This document shows, one piece after another, positions 38,033-48,856 of a DNA stretch of 64,000 bases. Numbering within the stretch: position 1 is the first letter of the stretch; every line of letters starts with the position of its first letter. The notes below the pieces were generated by a model. The model was not told where the DNA came from. It was given only the letters and a program-made list of their open reading frames with translations, and did no database searches. A program made the translations under genes and the position numbers. This DNA comes from Klebsiella sp. RHBSTW-00484 (GTDB lineage: Bacteria; Pseudomonadota; Gammaproteobacteria; Enterobacterales; Enterobacteriaceae): positions 5,022,001 through 5,086,000 of the forward strand of contig NZ_CP055481.1 of the NCBI RefSeq assembly GCF_013705725.1, read 5' to 3'.

Positions 38033-39457
38033 TTATTTCTTCTTCGCTTTCGCGTTCGGCAGGTCGGTGATGCTACCTTCGAAGACTTCTGCCGCCAGGC
38101 CAACGGACTCATGCAGAGTCGGGTGAGCATGGATGGTCAGCGCGATGTCTTCAGCGTCGCAACCCATTTCGATAGCCAGACCGATTTCACCCAGCAGCTC
38201 GCCGCCGTTGGTACCGACAATCGCCCCGCCGATAACGCGGTGAGATTCTTTGTCGAAAATCAGTTTGGTCATACCGTCTGCGCAGTCGGAAGCGATAGCA
38301 CGGCCAGAAGCAGCCCACGGGAAGGTGGCGGTTTCGTAGCTGATGCCTTTCTCTTTCGCTTCTTTCTCAGTCAGACCAACCCAGGCAACTTCTGGCTCAG
38401 TGTAGGCGATGGACGGGATCACTTTCGGGTCGAAGTAGTGCTTCATGCCGGAGATAACTTCGGCGGCAACGTGGCCTTCGTGAACACCTTTGTGCGCCAG
38501 CATCGGCTGGCCGACGATATCGCCGATAGCAAAGATGTGCGGCACGTTGGTACGCAGCTGTTTGTCAACCCGGATAAAGCCACGCTCGTCAACTTCAACA
38601 CCTGCCTGGCCGGCATCGAGGTTTTTACCGTTCGGCACGCGACCGATAGCCACCAGTACGGCGTCGTAGCGCTGCGCTTCAGCCGGCGCTTTTTTGCCTT
38701 CCATGGAAACGTAGATACCGTCTTCTTTCGCTTCAACGGCAGTGACTTTAGTTTCCAGCATCAGGTTGAACTTCTTGCTAATGCGTTTGGTGAAGACTTT
38801 TACCACGTCTTTATCGGCAGCCGGGATCACCTGGTCGAACATTTCAACCACGTCAATCTCTGAACCCAGCGCATGGTACACGGTACCCATTTCCAGACCG
38901 ATAATACCACCACCCATAACCAGCAGGCGTTTTGGTACAGTTTTCAGTTCCAGAGCGTCGGTGGAATCCCATACGCGCGGGTCTTCATGCGGAATGAACG
39001 GCAGTTCAATCGGACGGGAACCCGCCGCGATGATCGCGTTGTCAAAGTTGATCACGGTTTTGCCGTTTTCGCCTTCGACTTCCAGGGTGTTAGCACCAGT
39101 AAATTTACCCAGACCGTTAACCACTTTCACTTTACGGCCTTTGGCCATACCAGCCAGACCACCGGTCAGTTGAGTGATAACTTTTTCTTTCCAGGTACGA
39201 ATTTTATCGATGTCAGTTTTCGGCTCACCAAAAACGATGCCGTGTTCGGCCAGCGCTTTCGCTTCTTCGATAACTTTCGCAACGTGCAGCAGTGCTTTAG
39301 AAGGGATACAGCCGACGTTCAGACAAACACCGCCCAGGGTGTTGTAACGTTCTACGATTACGGTTTCCAGACCTAAATCAGCGCAACGGAAGGCAGCAGA
39401 ATAACCTGCGGGGCCTGCCCCAAGTACCACGACCTGAGTTTTGATTTCAGTACTCAT
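38033..39457 (-). CDS. lpdA: Dihydrolipoamide dehydrogenase (E3)
   Basis: A 474-residue flavoprotein, the shared E3 of pyruvate and 2-oxoglutarate dehydrogenase and of the glycine cleavage system. FAD-binding VVLGAGPAGYSAAFRCADLG, redox-active disulfide GGVCLNVGCIPSK, NAD-binding LLVMGGGIIGLEMG and the C-terminal catalytic HAHPTLHES are all present. It reoxidises dihydrolipoamide on AceF. Two adjacent ATGs exist; I use the second (MSTEIKTQ). It lies 207 bp after aceF, a gap holding a terminator and a palindrome, so it can be expressed with the operon or from its own promoter as in E. coli. Confidence 0.97.
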   Translation of the reverse strand: MSTEIKTQVVVLGAGPAGYSAAFRCADLGLETVIVERYNTLGGVCLNVGCIPSKALLHVAKVIEEAKALAEHGIVFGEPKTDIDKIRTWKEKVITQLTGGLAGMAKGRKVKVVNGLGKFTGANTLEVEGENGKTVINFDNAIIAAGSRPIELPFIPHEDPRVWDSTDALELKTVPKRLLVMGGGIIGLEMGTVYHALGSEIDVVEMFDQVIPAADKDVVKVFTKRISKKFNLMLETKVTAVEAKEDGIYVSMEGKKAPAEAQRYDAVLVAIGRVPNGKNLDAGQAGVEVDERGFIRVDKQLRTNVPHIFAIGDIVGQPMLAHKGVHEGHVAAEVISGMKHYFDPKVIPSIAYTEPEVAWVGLTEKEAKEKGISYETATFPWAASGRAIASDCADGMTKLIFDKESHRVIGGAIVGTNGGELLGEIGLAIEMGCDAEDIALTIHAHPTLHESVGLAAEVFEGSITDLPNAKAKKK

Positions 39458-39545
39458 CATGACCTCTGTAATTTATTTCCGGCGGGTCTGACGCTATTGT
39501 TTTTACGCCCATGTCCACCGGGACGTTCTATCCGCAAGTATTTTA

Positions 39546-39565
39546 CAAAATTGTTAACAATTTTG
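39546..39565. promoter_or_regulatory. Palindrome in the lpdA promoter region (candidate ArcA site)
   Basis: CAAAATTGTTAACAATTTTG is a perfect 20-bp palindrome, 89-108 bp upstream of the lpdA start. GTTAA in both orientations resembles half of the ArcA-P recognition sequence, and lpdA is ArcA-repressed in E. coli. The identification is therefore plausible but not proven. Confidence 0.5.
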
Positions 39566-39635
39566 AAACAACAAACGGCAAACGATTTTGTCCTTTATTG
39601 CTGGTAACTTCAAAACGCAGAAGAGATTACCAGAA

Positions 39636-39661
39636 AAAAGCCGGCCGTCAGGCCGGCTTTT
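39636..39661 (-). terminator. Terminator downstream of aceF
   Basis: AAAAGCCGGCC-gtca-GGCCGGCTTTT is an 11-bp perfect stem. On the minus strand the run continues TTTTTTCT, just after the aceF stop codon; partial readthrough into lpdA is expected from E. coli. Confidence 0.85.
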
Positions 39662-39664
39662 CGC

Positions 39665-41551
39665 TTACATCACCAGGCGGCGAATATCGCTCAGGGTGTT
39701 GTTGATGATGGTAATAAAGCGCGCACCATCAGCACCGTCGATAACGCGGTGGTCGAAGGACAGAGAGATCGGCATCATCAGACGCGGAACAAACTCTTTA
39801 CCATTCCACACCGGTTCCATCGCGGATTTAGACACACCGAGGATAGCCACTTCCGGCGCGTTCACAATCGGTGCGAAATGGGTGGTACCCAGGCCGCCGA
39901 TGCTGGAGATAGTGAAGCAACCGCCCTGCATTTCGCCAGCAGTCAGCTTACCATCACGCGCTTTCTTGGAGATCACGGTCAGTTCGCGAGACAGTTCGGT
40001 AATGCTCTTCTTGTTCACGTCTTTAAAGACCGGAACAACCAGACCATTCGGGGTATCAACCGCCACACCGATGTTGATGTATTTCTTCAGCGTCAGGCGC
40101 TGTGCATCTTCAGACAGCGAGCTGTTGAAGCGCGGCATCTGCTCAAGCGCAGCGGCAACGGCTTTCATGATGAAGACTACTGGAGTGAATTTCACATCCA
40201 GTTTACGCTTCTCAGCTTCGGCGTTCTGCTGTTTACGGAACGCTTCCAGATCGGTGATATCGGTTTTGTCGAAGTGAGTAACGTGCGGGATCATCACCCA
40301 GTTACGGCTCAGGTTAGCGCCTGAGATTTTCTGGATGCGACCCAGTTCCACTTCTTCGATTTCACCAAACTTGCTGAAGTCCACTTTCGGCCATGGCAGC
40401 ATGCCCGGGATACCGCCGCCGGTAGCAGCAGCCGGTGCCGCCTCAGCGCGTTTAACCGCTTCTTTCACGTAAGCCTGAACGTCTTCGCGCAGGATGCGAC
40501 CTTTACGACCAGAACCTTTCACTTTCGCCAGGTTAACGCCAAATTCGCGCGCCAGGCGGCGAATCAGCGGAGTTGCGTGAACGTAAGCATCGTTTTCAGC
40601 AAACTCAGATTTGCCTTCCGCTTTTGCCGCAGGGGCAGCAGCAGGTTTAGCGGCCTGAGCGGGTGCAGCAGTCGGTGCCGGTGCAGCAGCCGGTGCTGCG
40701 GCAGGCGCAGCGCCTTCTACTTCGAAGACCATGATCAGGGAGCCGGTAGACACTTTGTCGCCAGTGCTGATTTTGATCTCTTTCACGGTGCCCGCGAACG
40801 GTGCCGGAACTTCCATCGAAGCTTTGTCGCCTTCTACGGTGATCAGTGACTGCTCAGCGGCAATTTTATCGCCCACTTTAACCATCACTTCAGTGACTTC
40901 AACTTCGTCGCCGCCGATATCCGGTACGTTAACTTCTTTAGACCCGGAAGCCGCCGGTGCAGCCGCTGCCGGAGCAGCTTCCGCTTTCGCCGGAGCAGCA
41001 GCAGGTGCGCTACCCGCCACTTCGAAGACCATAATCAGGGAGCCGGTAGATACCTTGTCGCCAGTGCTGATTTTGATCTCTTTCACAGTACCTGCGAACG
41101 GTGCCGGGACTTCCATAGAAGCTTTGTCGCCTTCTACGGTGATCAATGACTGCTCAGCCGCAACGGTGTCGCCCACTTTGACCATGATCTCGGTAACTTC
41201 AACTTCGTCGCCGCCGATATCCGGTACGTGTACGTCTTTAGCCGCTGCTGCCGCTGGCGCTGCTGCCGGAGCCGCTTCTTTCTTCTCTTCCTGCGCAGGT
41301 GCAGCGGCTGCTGCACCATCGGCGGAATCGAAAATCATGATCAGTTTGCCGGTCTCGGTTTTGTCGCCAACAGAGACTTTGATCTCTTTAACAACGCCAG
41401 CCTGAGGAGACGGAACTTCCATAGAGGCTTTGTCGCCTTCTACGGTGATCAGCGACTGTTCAGCTTCAACTTTGTCGCCCACTTTGACCAGGATCTCGGT
41501 GATTTCAACTTCATCAGCCCCGATGTCCGGTACATTGATTTCGATAGCCAT
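39665..41551 (-). CDS. aceF: Dihydrolipoamide acetyltransferase (E2 of PDH)
   Basis: A 628-residue E2 core protein. Three lipoyl domains of about 80 residues each carry the lipoyl-lysine motif GDKASMEVP (Lys near 41, 143 and 244), joined by Ala/Pro-rich hinges. The peripheral-subunit-binding domain ([20 protein letters not shown], about 325-360) is followed by the catalytic acetyltransferase domain ending with [15 protein letters not shown] (His and Asp of the active site). It moves acetyl from AceE to CoA. The three DNA segments for lipoyl domains two and three are nearly identical, a possible recombination site. aceE lies 14 bp upstream. Confidence 0.97.
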   Translation of the reverse strand: MAIEINVPDIGADEVEITEILVKVGDKVEAEQSLITVEGDKASMEVPSPQAGVVKEIKVSVGDKTETGKLIMIFDSADGAAAAAPAQEEKKEAAPAAAPAAAAAKDVHVPDIGGDEVEVTEIMVKVGDTVAAEQSLITVEGDKASMEVPAPFAGTVKEIKISTGDKVSTGSLIMVFEVAGSAPAAAPAKAEAAPAAAAPAASGSKEVNVPDIGGDEVEVTEVMVKVGDKIAAEQSLITVEGDKASMEVPAPFAGTVKEIKISTGDKVSTGSLIMVFEVEGAAPAAAPAAAPAPTAAPAQAAKPAAAPAAKAEGKSEFAENDAYVHATPLIRRLAREFGVNLAKVKGSGRKGRILREDVQAYVKEAVKRAEAAPAAATGGGIPGMLPWPKVDFSKFGEIEEVELGRIQKISGANLSRNWVMIPHVTHFDKTDITDLEAFRKQQNAEAEKRKLDVKFTPVVFIMKAVAAALEQMPRFNSSLSEDAQRLTLKKYINIGVAVDTPNGLVVPVFKDVNKKSITELSRELTVISKKARDGKLTAGEMQGGCFTISSIGGLGTTHFAPIVNAPEVAILGVSKSAMEPVWNGKEFVPRLMMPISLSFDHRVIDGADGARFITIINNTLSDIRRLVM

Positions 41552-41565
41552 TATTCTTTTACCTC

Positions 41566-44229
41566 TTACGCCAGACGCGGGTTAACTTTATCTGCATCGA
41601 TATTGAATTTGGCAATTGCGTCTGCAACCACTTTCTTATCGATTTCGCCACGTTTAGCCAGTTCGCCCAGCGCTGCAACTACCACGTAGGAAGCATCAAC
41701 TTCGAAGTGGTGACGCAGGTTCTCACGGCTGTCAGAGCGACCGAAGCCGTCGGTACCCAGTACGCGGTAATCATCAGCCGGTACATAAGTACGAACCTGC
41801 TCGGCGAACAGTTTCATATAGTCAGTCGATGCCACAGCCGGAGCGTCGTTCATCACCTGGGCGATGTACGGAACGCGTGGAGTTTCCAGCGGGTGCAGCA
41901 TGTTCCAGCGCTCACAATCCTGGCCATCACGCGCCAGTTCGGTGAAGGAGGTGACGCTATAAACGTCAGAACCTACGCCGTAGTCTTTCGCCAGGATCTC
42001 AGCGGCCTCACGCACGTGACGCAGGATAGAACCGGAACCCAGCAACTGAACTTTACCTTTGCTACCTTCGATGGTTTCGAGTTTATAGATACCTTTACGG
42101 ATACCTTCCTCGGCACCTTCCGGCATTGCCGGCATGTGGTAGTTTTCGTTCAGGGTAGTGATGTAGTAGTAAACGTTCTCTTGTTTCTCACCGTACATAC
42201 GCTCCAGACCATCATGCATGATGACCGCAACTTCGTACGCGTAAGACGGATCGTAAGAGATACAGTTCGGGATAGTCAGAGACTGAATATGGCTATGGCC
42301 ATCTTCGTGCTGCAGACCTTCGCCGTTCAGCGTCGTACGACCGGAAGTACCACCGACCAGGAAGCCGCGAGCCTGTTGGTCGCCGGCCTGCCAGCACAGG
42401 TCACCGATACGCTGGAACCCGAACATGGAGTAGTAGATGTAGAACGGAATCATCGGCAGGTTGTTGGTGCTGTAAGAAGTCGCAGCAGCCAGCCAGGATG
42501 CGCCAGCACCCAGTTCGTTGATGCCTTCCTGCAGAATCTGACCTTTCTCGTCTTCTTTGTAGTAAGCAACCTGCTCACGGTCCTGCGGGGTGTACTGCTG
42601 ACCGTTCGGGCTGTAAATACCAATCTGACGGAACAGACCTTCCATACCAAAGGTACGCGCTTCATCGGCGATGATCGGCACGAGGCGGTCTTTGATGGAT
42701 TTGTTCTTCAGCATCACGTTCAGAGCACGAACAAACGCGATAGTGGTAGAAATTTCTTTGTTCTGCTCTTCCAGCAGCGGACCGAAATCAGCAAGCTGAG
42801 GCAGTTCCAGCTTCTCATCGAAGTTCGGCTGACGAGTCGGCAGGTAACCGTGCAGTTTCTGACGCTGTGCGTGCAGATAGGTATGTTCTTCAGAACCTTC
42901 CGGGAAGGTAATGTAAGACAGGTTTTCCACCTGCTCATCGGTTACCGGCACATTGAAACGGTCGCGAATGTGACGCACGCCGTCCATGTTCATTTTCTTA
43001 ACCTGGTGAGCGATGTTTTTACCTTCAGCGGTATCACCCATGCCGTAACCTTTGATGGTATGGGCCAGGATGACGGTTGCTTTGCCGGTAGTTTCCTGCG
43101 CTTTTTTCAGTGCAGCGAAAACTTTCTTCGGATCGTGACCACCGCGGTTCAGAGCCCAAATCTGATCGTCAGACCAGTCGGCAACCAGCGCTGCGGTTTC
43201 CGGATATTTACCGAAGAAGTGCTCACGAACGTAAGCGCCGTCTTTGGATTTAAAGGTCTGGTAGTCGCCGTCAACGGTTTCGTTCATCAGTTGGATCAGT
43301 TTACCGCTGGTGTCTTTACGCAGCAGTTCATCCCAACGGCCGCCCCAGATAACCTTGATAACGTTCCAGCCAGCACCTGCGAAGATACCTTCCAGTTCAT
43401 TGATGATCTTGCCGTTACCGGTGACCGGGCCGTCAAGACGCTGCAGGTTACAGTTGATAACGAAGACCAGGTTGTCCAGTTTTTCACGGGTAGCGATGGT
43501 GATCGCACCTTTGGATTCTGGTTCATCCATCTCGCCATCGCCCAGGAAGGCATAAACGGTCTGTTTGGAGGTATCTTTCAGGCCACGATGTTCCAGATAT
43601 TTCAGGAATTTAGCCTGGTAGATTGCACCGATTGGGCCCAGACCCATGGAGACGGTCGGGAACTGCCAGAAGGTCGGCATCAGTTTCGGGTGCGGGTAGG
43701 AAGACAGGCCTTTGCCATGAACTTCCTGACGGAAGTTGTTCATCTGCTCTTCAGTCAGACGACCTTCCAGGAATGCACGTGCGTATACGCCCGGAGAGAT
43801 GTGGCCCTGGAAGTAAACCAGATCGCCGCCATCCTGCTCGTTGCGTGCACGGAAGAAGTGGTTGAAGCACACTTCGTAGAAAGTCGCGGAAGACTGGAAG
43901 GAAGCCATGTGGCCACCCAGTTCGAGATCTTTTTTCGATGCGCGCAGAACGGTCATAATAGCGTTCCAGCGGATCGCAGAACGAATACGACGTTCCAGAT
44001 CCAGATTTCCCGGGTATTCCGGTTCATCTTCAACGGCAATAGTGTTTACGTAACTGCCAGTCGATGTGCCAGCAGCCACTTTCACCCCGCCTTTGCGGGC
44101 TTCAGAAAGGAGTTGGTCAATCAGATACTGAGCGCGCTCAACACCTTCTTCACGGATGACCGATTCGATCGCCTGTAGCCAGTCGCGAGTTTCGATCGGA
44201 TCCACGTCATTGGGTAAACGTTCTGACAT
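41566..44229 (-). CDS. aceE: Pyruvate dehydrogenase E1 component
   Basis: An 887-residue homodimeric-type E1, same length as E. coli, decarboxylating pyruvate with thiamine diphosphate and acetylating the lipoyl groups of AceF. The TPP motif is seen as [14 protein letters not shown] followed by [11 protein letters not shown] about 30 residues on. The N-terminal [20 protein letters not shown] segment is the E2-binding region. A GGGGG-rich ribosome site precedes the ATG. It is in operon order pdhR-aceE-aceF-lpdA, but the gap to pdhR holds an ERIC element. Confidence 0.97.
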   Translation of the reverse strand: MSERLPNDVDPIETRDWLQAIESVIREEGVERAQYLIDQLLSEARKGGVKVAAGTSTGSYVNTIAVEDEPEYPGNLDLERRIRSAIRWNAIMTVLRASKKDLELGGHMASFQSSATFYEVCFNHFFRARNEQDGGDLVYFQGHISPGVYARAFLEGRLTEEQMNNFRQEVHGKGLSSYPHPKLMPTFWQFPTVSMGLGPIGAIYQAKFLKYLEHRGLKDTSKQTVYAFLGDGEMDEPESKGAITIATREKLDNLVFVINCNLQRLDGPVTGNGKIINELEGIFAGAGWNVIKVIWGGRWDELLRKDTSGKLIQLMNETVDGDYQTFKSKDGAYVREHFFGKYPETAALVADWSDDQIWALNRGGHDPKKVFAALKKAQETTGKATVILAHTIKGYGMGDTAEGKNIAHQVKKMNMDGVRHIRDRFNVPVTDEQVENLSYITFPEGSEEHTYLHAQRQKLHGYLPTRQPNFDEKLELPQLADFGPLLEEQNKEISTTIAFVRALNVMLKNKSIKDRLVPIIADEARTFGMEGLFRQIGIYSPNGQQYTPQDREQVAYYKEDEKGQILQEGINELGAGASWLAAATSYSTNNLPMIPFYIYYSMFGFQRIGDLCWQAGDQQARGFLVGGTSGRTTLNGEGLQHEDGHSHIQSLTIPNCISYDPSYAYEVAVIMHDGLERMYGEKQENVYYYITTLNENYHMPAMPEGAEEGIRKGIYKLETIEGSKGKVQLLGSGSILRHVREAAEILAKDYGVGSDVYSVTSFTELARDGQDCERWNMLHPLETPRVPYIAQVMNDAPAVASTDYMKLFAEQVRTYVPADDYRVLGTDGFGRSDSRENLRHHFEVDASYVVVAALGELAKRGEIDKKVVADAIAKFNIDADKVNPRLA

Positions 44230-44290
44230 GGGGGGTATTCCTTATCTATCTAATCGTTGATTAATCTGGAACCTGTCCCATTGCGCTCTT

Positions 44291-44414
44291 TGTTCTTCAT
44301 ACTTCTGGCTGTCTCTTTGTTGGCTTCGCTTCCTCACCCCAGTCACATAGTTCACTATGCTCCCGGGGATTCGCGCGCTTGCCGCCGCGATACACCCAAA
44401 ATTATTTTGAACAA
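44291..44414 (-). repeat. ERIC element in the pdhR-aceE gap (reverse orientation)
   Basis: Read on the minus strand this matches the 126-bp repeat at 19361-19486 along its length: the AATTAT end, TTGCCGCCGCG, the core ATCCCCGGGAG / CTGGGGTGAGG-type arms, GCCAACAAAGA and a diverged outer end. Boundaries are approximate. It lies inside the pdh operon leader, 60 bp upstream of aceE, where it would be transcribed with pdhR and could form a long hairpin. Confidence 0.8.
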
Positions 44415-44470
44415 CTAAAAGTGCAATAAGACAGGTTCTGCGTTTAGTTGCCGCGCTCTAAAAATGGCGC

Positions 44471-45250
44471 TTAAGAACCGGAGTTCTCATCTTTTCGTTG
44501 CTGTAAACGGCGCAATGAGCGTTCACGACGGCTCTGCTCACGGCTGCGATCCAGCAAAATTTCCTCAATGAACGCCAGGTGACGATGCGAGGCTTCACGC
44601 GCCTGCTCCGGCTCCCCGGCGATTATCGCCTCGAAAATCCGAGTGCGATGATTGCTGACCTGCGGGAGCATCTCCCGGCGGGCATACAACAATTCAAAAT
44701 TCTGGCGAACGTTTTGGGCCAGCATCGGTTCCATGCAGCGTAGCAAATGGAGCAACACCACATTGTGCGCCGCTTCGGTGACGGCAATTTGATACTGGAC
44801 GACGGCGTCGGATTCGGCGTCAAGGTCGCCGGACTGCTGGGCTCGCTCTATGGCCTGATGCAACTCGCGAATACGTTCGCGGTCTTCATCATTGCTGCGC
44901 AGCGCTGCGTAATAAGCCGCAATGCCTTCAAGCGCGTGCCGAGTTTCCAGCAGATCAAATTGGGATTCAGGGTGGTCGGACAGGAGCTCTACCAGCGGGT
45001 CGCTGAAGCTCTGCCACAGGCGGCTTTGTACAAACGTTCCACCTCCCTGGCGACGAAGCAACAACCCCTTGGCTTCGAGGCGTTGAATCGCCTCACGCAG
45101 CGAGGGGCGGGAAACGTCGAACTGTTTTGCCAGTTCGCGTTCAGGCGGGAGCTTTTCACCGGGGCGCAACGTCCCCTCAAGGATCAAAAACTCCAGCTGC
45201 TGCTCTATCACATCGGATAGTTTTGGTTGGCGGATCTTGCTGTAGGCCAT
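44471..45250 (-). CDS. pdhR: Pyruvate-responsive GntR-family repressor PdhR
   Basis: A 259-residue FadR-subfamily regulator. It has an N-terminal winged helix ([20 protein letters not shown], then [20 protein letters not shown]) and a C-terminal FCD helical domain with metal-ligand histidines (ETRHALEG and [13 protein letters not shown]). In E. coli it represses the pdh operon until pyruvate binds. I start at [10 protein letters not shown] (45250); the frame extends 15 codons upstream through the promoter. The C-terminus (DENSGS) is slightly longer than in E. coli. An exact PdhR box lies 31 bp upstream of the start. Confidence 0.95.
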   Translation of the reverse strand: MAYSKIRQPKLSDVIEQQLEFLILEGTLRPGEKLPPERELAKQFDVSRPSLREAIQRLEAKGLLLRRQGGGTFVQSRLWQSFSDPLVELLSDHPESQFDLLETRHALEGIAAYYAALRSNDEDRERIRELHQAIERAQQSGDLDAESDAVVQYQIAVTEAAHNVVLLHLLRCMEPMLAQNVRQNFELLYARREMLPQVSNHRTRIFEAIIAGEPEQAREASHRHLAFIEEILLDRSREQSRRERSLRRLQQRKDENSGS

Positions 45251-45902
45251 ATTCCCTGTCTCTGCCATTAGCCCGGAGTCAATTGGTCTTACCAATTCAT
45301 AGTTCGTAGCGCTAAAGTAACAAAGTATTCACCTTCTGTCCATACAGGTTTTGATTGAAATCAGTAAACCCAGCATGTTTTAACAAACATACAGAAATAA
45401 CATTTCAAAAATGTAACTTTGCACAAATGTTATGTTTACCCACAATGAGGTAGCGTTAACTTAATCGAAACGAAAAAATACGCTATCTGAACCGATTCAC
45501 CTCACCACCAAGTGAATAAAAATTCATTTTTTGTGAATTTAAAGAAAATAAGAGGTAGGTAGTGGGTATGCAGGCATGATTTACAAATGGTTTCTTTTTG
45601 CTCGCTTCGTCATCATCCCTTCATAAAGCAGGTGCATTCACTGCCGCTTATCACTATTCTCCATGATACGAAAGGCCTTTTCATGAATTACCACCCTGCC
45701 TTGCGTAAAGAAATAAGTACAGAAACGGAATTTCATAATTACACAAACACAACAATATGTGCGTCGTATCACTCAGGGTAAAACGGGGCGCAGGCTCGCT
45801 GAAATTTCGCTGACTATGCTATCAGGCAGGGACAGACGGTGAAGAAGTCACCTGAAGGATGACGCGTACAAACATAATAACCATAACCACACACGAGGTT
45901 TC
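45251..45902. other. Long divergent intergenic region pdhR-aroP
   Basis: These 652 bp hold the PdhR box and promoters of both genes. At 45412-45440 TGTAACTTTGC and TGTTATGTTTACC resemble degenerate TyrR half-sites, fitting TyrR control of aroP, but I cannot align a full consensus. A 32-codon reading frame (45684-45782, MNYHPALRKEISTETEFHNY at its start, AAAGG upstream) could encode a leader or small protein. I do not recognise it and give it low weight. Confidence 0.45.
45281..45297. promoter_or_regulatory. PdhR operator upstream of pdhR
   Basis: AATTGGTCTTACCAATT is a 17-bp dyad that matches the PdhR consensus ATTGGTnnnACCAAT exactly, 31-47 bp upstream of the pdhR start, consistent with autorepression of the operon. 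Confidence 0.88.
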
Positions 45903-47273
45903 ATGATGGAAGGTCAACAGCATGGCGATCGGCTAAAGCGCGGCCTTAAAAACCGCCATATTCAGCTTATTGCGCTGGGAGGCGCTATCGGTACCGGTTT
46001 ATTTCTGGGTAGTGCATCCGTCATCCAAAACGCAGGCCCAGGTATTATTCTGGGCTACGCAATTGCCGGTTTCATCGCCTTTCTGATCATGCGTCAGCTG
46101 GGTGAGATGGTGGTAGAAGAGCCTGTGGCAGGTTCATTTAGCCATTTCGCCTACAAATACTGGGGCGGCTTTGCAGGCTTCGCTTCCGGCTGGAACTACT
46201 GGGTTCTTTACGTTCTGGTGGCCATGGCAGAGCTCACTGCCGTAGGGAAATACGTCCAGTTCTGGTGGCCTGAAATCCCGACCTGGGTTTCTGCAGCCAT
46301 CTTCTTCGTTGCCATCAATGCCATCAACCTGACCAACGTCAAAGTGTTTGGCGAGATGGAATTCTGGTTCGCAATCATCAAAGTCGTCGCCGTCGTGGCG
46401 ATGATCCTGTTCGGCGGCTGGCTGCTGTTCAGCGGCAACGGCGGACCGCAGGCCACAGTACGCAACCTGTGGGAGCAGGGTGGATTCCTGCCGCACGGAT
46501 TCACCGGGCTGGTGATGATGATGGCGATTATCATGTTCTCCTTTGGCGGTCTGGAGCTGGTCGGTATTACGGCAGCAGAAGCCGATAATCCGGAGCAAAG
46601 CATTCCTAAAGCCACCAACCAGGTTATCTACCGTATCCTGATTTTCTATGTGGGCTCGCTGGCCGTTCTGCTCTCCCTGCTGCCGTGGAGCCGCGTGACC
46701 GCTGACACCAGCCCGTTCGTCCTGATCTTCCACGAACTGGGCGATACTTTTGTGGCCAACGCGCTGAATGTCGTGGTACTGACTGCGGCGCTTTCCGTTT
46801 ACAACAGCTGCGTCTACTGCAACAGCCGGATGCTGTTCGGCCTGGCACAGCAGGGTAACGCACCAAAAGCGCTAATGAACGTCGATAAACGCGGCGTACC
46901 GGTTAACACCATTCTGGTTTCCGCAGTAGTGACCGCACTGTGCGTCCTGATTAACTACTTCGCACCGGAATCAGCGTTTGGTCTGCTAATGGCGCTGGTC
47001 GTTTCTGCGCTGGTGATCAACTGGGCGATGATTAGCCTGGCACACATCAAATTCCGTCGCGCCAAACAGCAGCAAGGCGTAGTCACCCGCTTCCCTGCGC
47101 TGTTTTATCCGCTAGGAAACTGGATTTGCCTGCTGTTTATGGTCGGTGTGCTGGTCATCATGCTAATGACTCCGGGTATGGCCATTTCAGTTTACCTGAT
47201 CCCCGTATGGATTGTGATCCTTGGCATTGGCTATCTGTTTAAGCAAAAAACAGCTAACGCCATAAAAGCATAA
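45903..47273 (+). CDS. aroP: Aromatic amino acid permease AroP
   Basis: A 456-residue twelve-helix APC-superfamily transporter importing Phe, Tyr and Trp by proton symport. The sequence follows E. coli AroP almost residue for residue: HIQLIALGGAIGTGLFLGSA in helix 1, VEEPVAGSFSHFAYKYWGGF after helix 2, and ITAAEADNPEQSIPKATNQV after helix 6. Start ATG at 45903 (MMEGQQHG). A GC-rich hairpin follows. It is divergent from pdhR, as in related genomes. Confidence 0.95.
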   Translation: MMEGQQHGDRLKRGLKNRHIQLIALGGAIGTGLFLGSASVIQNAGPGIILGYAIAGFIAFLIMRQLGEMVVEEPVAGSFSHFAYKYWGGFAGFASGWNYWVLYVLVAMAELTAVGKYVQFWWPEIPTWVSAAIFFVAINAINLTNVKVFGEMEFWFAIIKVVAVVAMILFGGWLLFSGNGGPQATVRNLWEQGGFLPHGFTGLVMMMAIIMFSFGGLELVGITAAEADNPEQSIPKATNQVIYRILIFYVGSLAVLLSLLPWSRVTADTSPFVLIFHELGDTFVANALNVVVLTAALSVYNSCVYCNSRMLFGLAQQGNAPKALMNVDKRGVPVNTILVSAVVTALCVLINYFAPESAFGLLMALVVSALVINWAMISLAHIKFRRAKQQQGVVTRFPALFYPLGNWICLLFMVGVLVIMLMTPGMAISVYLIPVWIVILGIGYLFKQKTANAIKA

Positions 47274-47290
47274 TCATACATCTCCAGAAT

Positions 47291-47319
47291 CTGTGCCCGC
47301 CGCCATTTTGCGGGCACAG
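47291..47319 (+). terminator. Hairpin downstream of aroP
   Basis: CTGTGCCCGC and GCGGGCACAG make a perfect 10-bp stem with a 9-nt loop, 17 bp after the aroP stop. The T-run is weak, so termination may be partial. Confidence 0.65.
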
Positions 47320-47449
47320 AGCATTGTTATCTGCTTCACACTTTCCTCGCAACAACCTATTTGTCCATATCGTTGACCTTTTCCTGCAACGCATTTATCC
47401 ATTATCCAGCTAATAATTCTCTCCATACCGCAACGGGGAGATCTCCACC

Positions 47450-48856
47450 ATGAATGGCAATAAGCTTTCAGTTAAAGAGAAAATTGGCTACGGGATGGGC
47501 GATGCCGGATGTAACATCATCTTCGGCGCCATCATGTTGTTTGTTAACTATTTTTATACGGATATCTTCGGGCTCGCACCGGCCCTGGTCGGCGTCCTGC
47601 TGCTTTCCGTACGCGTTATCGATGCCGTGACCGACCCGATTATGGGCGCAATGGCTGACCGTACTCGCAGTAAATATGGCCGTTTTCGTCCATGGCTGCT
47701 GTGGATTGCCTTCCCGTACGCGCTGTTCAGCGTGCTGATGTTTACCACCCCCGAATGGACCTACAACAGCAAAGTTATCTATGCTTTCGTCACTTACTTC
47801 CTGCTCTCACTGACTTATACCGCGATCAACATTCCTTACTGTTCATTGGGTAGCGTGATTACTAATGACCCGCAGGAACGTGTAGCCTGCCAGTCCTATC
47901 GTTTTGTCATGGTCGGTATCGCCACCCTGCTGCTCTCTCTGACGCTGCTGCCAATGGCGGATTGGTTCGGCGGTGAAGATAAAGCCAAAGGCTACCAGAT
48001 GGCGATGACGGTGCTCGCCTTTATCGGCATGTGTATGTTCCTGTTTTGCTTCGCTACCGTTCGTGAACGCGTACGCCCGGCGGTGCAGACTAACGACGAA
48101 CTGAAAAAAGATCTGAAAGACGTCTGGAAGAACGATCAGTGGGTACGTATCCTGCTGCTAACCCTGTGCAACGTCTGTCCGGGCTTTATCCGCATGGCCG
48201 CCACCATGTATTACGTCACCTGGGTCATGCAGCAAAGCACCCACTTCGCGACGCTGTTTATCAGCCTCGGCGTGGTGGGAATGATGATTGGCAGCATGCT
48301 GGCAAAAGTACTGACCGACCGTTGGTGCAAACTGCAGGTATTTTTCTGGACCAATATCGTGCTGGCCATTTTCTCCTGCGCATTCTACTTCTTCGATCCG
48401 CATGCCACCATGATGATTATGGTGCTCTACTTCCTGCTGAATATTCTGCATCAAATCCCATCGCCGCTGCACTGGTCGCTGATGGCTGACGTTGACGACT
48501 ACGGCGAGTGGAAGACCGGCAAACGTATTACCGGCATCAGCTTCTCCGGTAACCTGTTCTTCCTGAAGGTCGGACTGGCGATTGCCGGGGCAATGGTTGG
48601 CTTCCTGCTCTCCTGGTACGGCTACGATGCTGGCGCTAAAGAGCAGAGCGCCTCAGCTGTTAACGGTATTGTGCTGCTGTTTAGCGTCATCCCTGGCGTC
48701 GGTTACCTGATTACCGCCGGTGTCGTGCGCATGCTGAAAGTGAATCGCGAGTTCATGCGCCAAATTCAGTCAGACCTGGAGAAACGCCGCATCAACTACA
48801 GCGAACTAAATGAGTTCCAGGATCACAAAACCAGTGAACACGTAAGGAAAGCTTGA
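47450..48856 (+). CDS. GPH-family glycoside:cation symporter
   Basis: A 468-residue transporter of the glycoside-pentoside-hexuronide family (MelB/XynB/YagG-like). It has about twelve helices, GYGMGDAGCNIIFGAIMLFV in helix 1, the GPH signature DPIMGAMADRTRSKYGRFRPW after helix 2, and DVDDYGEWKTGKRITGISFS in the second half. It would import a glycoside with Na+ or H+. The stop overlaps the next gene's ATG by 4 bp and that gene is a GH43 glycosidase, so xylosides or arabinosides are likely substrates (inference). A good GGGGAGAT ribosome site precedes the ATG. Confidence 0.88.
   Translation: MNGNKLSVKEKIGYGMGDAGCNIIFGAIMLFVNYFYTDIFGLAPALVGVLLLSVRVIDAVTDPIMGAMADRTRSKYGRFRPWLLWIAFPYALFSVLMFTTPEWTYNSKVIYAFVTYFLLSLTYTAINIPYCSLGSVITNDPQERVACQSYRFVMVGIATLLLSLTLLPMADWFGGEDKAKGYQMAMTVLAFIGMCMFLFCFATVRERVRPAVQTNDELKKDLKDVWKNDQWVRILLLTLCNVCPGFIRMAATMYYVTWVMQQSTHFATLFISLGVVGMMIGSMLAKVLTDRWCKLQVFFWTNIVLAIFSCAFYFFDPHATMMIMVLYFLLNILHQIPSPLHWSLMADVDDYGEWKTGKRITGISFSGNLFFLKVGLAIAGAMVGFLLSWYGYDAGAKEQSASAVNGIVLLFSVIPGVGYLITAGVVRMLKVNREFMRQIQSDLEKRRINYSELNEFQDHKTSEHVRKA

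Noticed and set aside
40731..41405. Long antisense frame in aceF with Ser/Thr/Ala repeats
   Set aside because: A by-product of the Ala/Pro-rich linkers and lipoyl repeats of aceF on the other strand.
41707..44178. 823-codon open frame antisense to aceE
   Set aside because: It is the mirror of a highly expressed gene with strong codon bias; the protein resembles nothing, and aceE is certain.
45684..45782. 32-codon frame in the pdhR-aroP gap
   Set aside because: Has a modest AAAGG site but no recognisable content; only mentioned in the intergenic entry.
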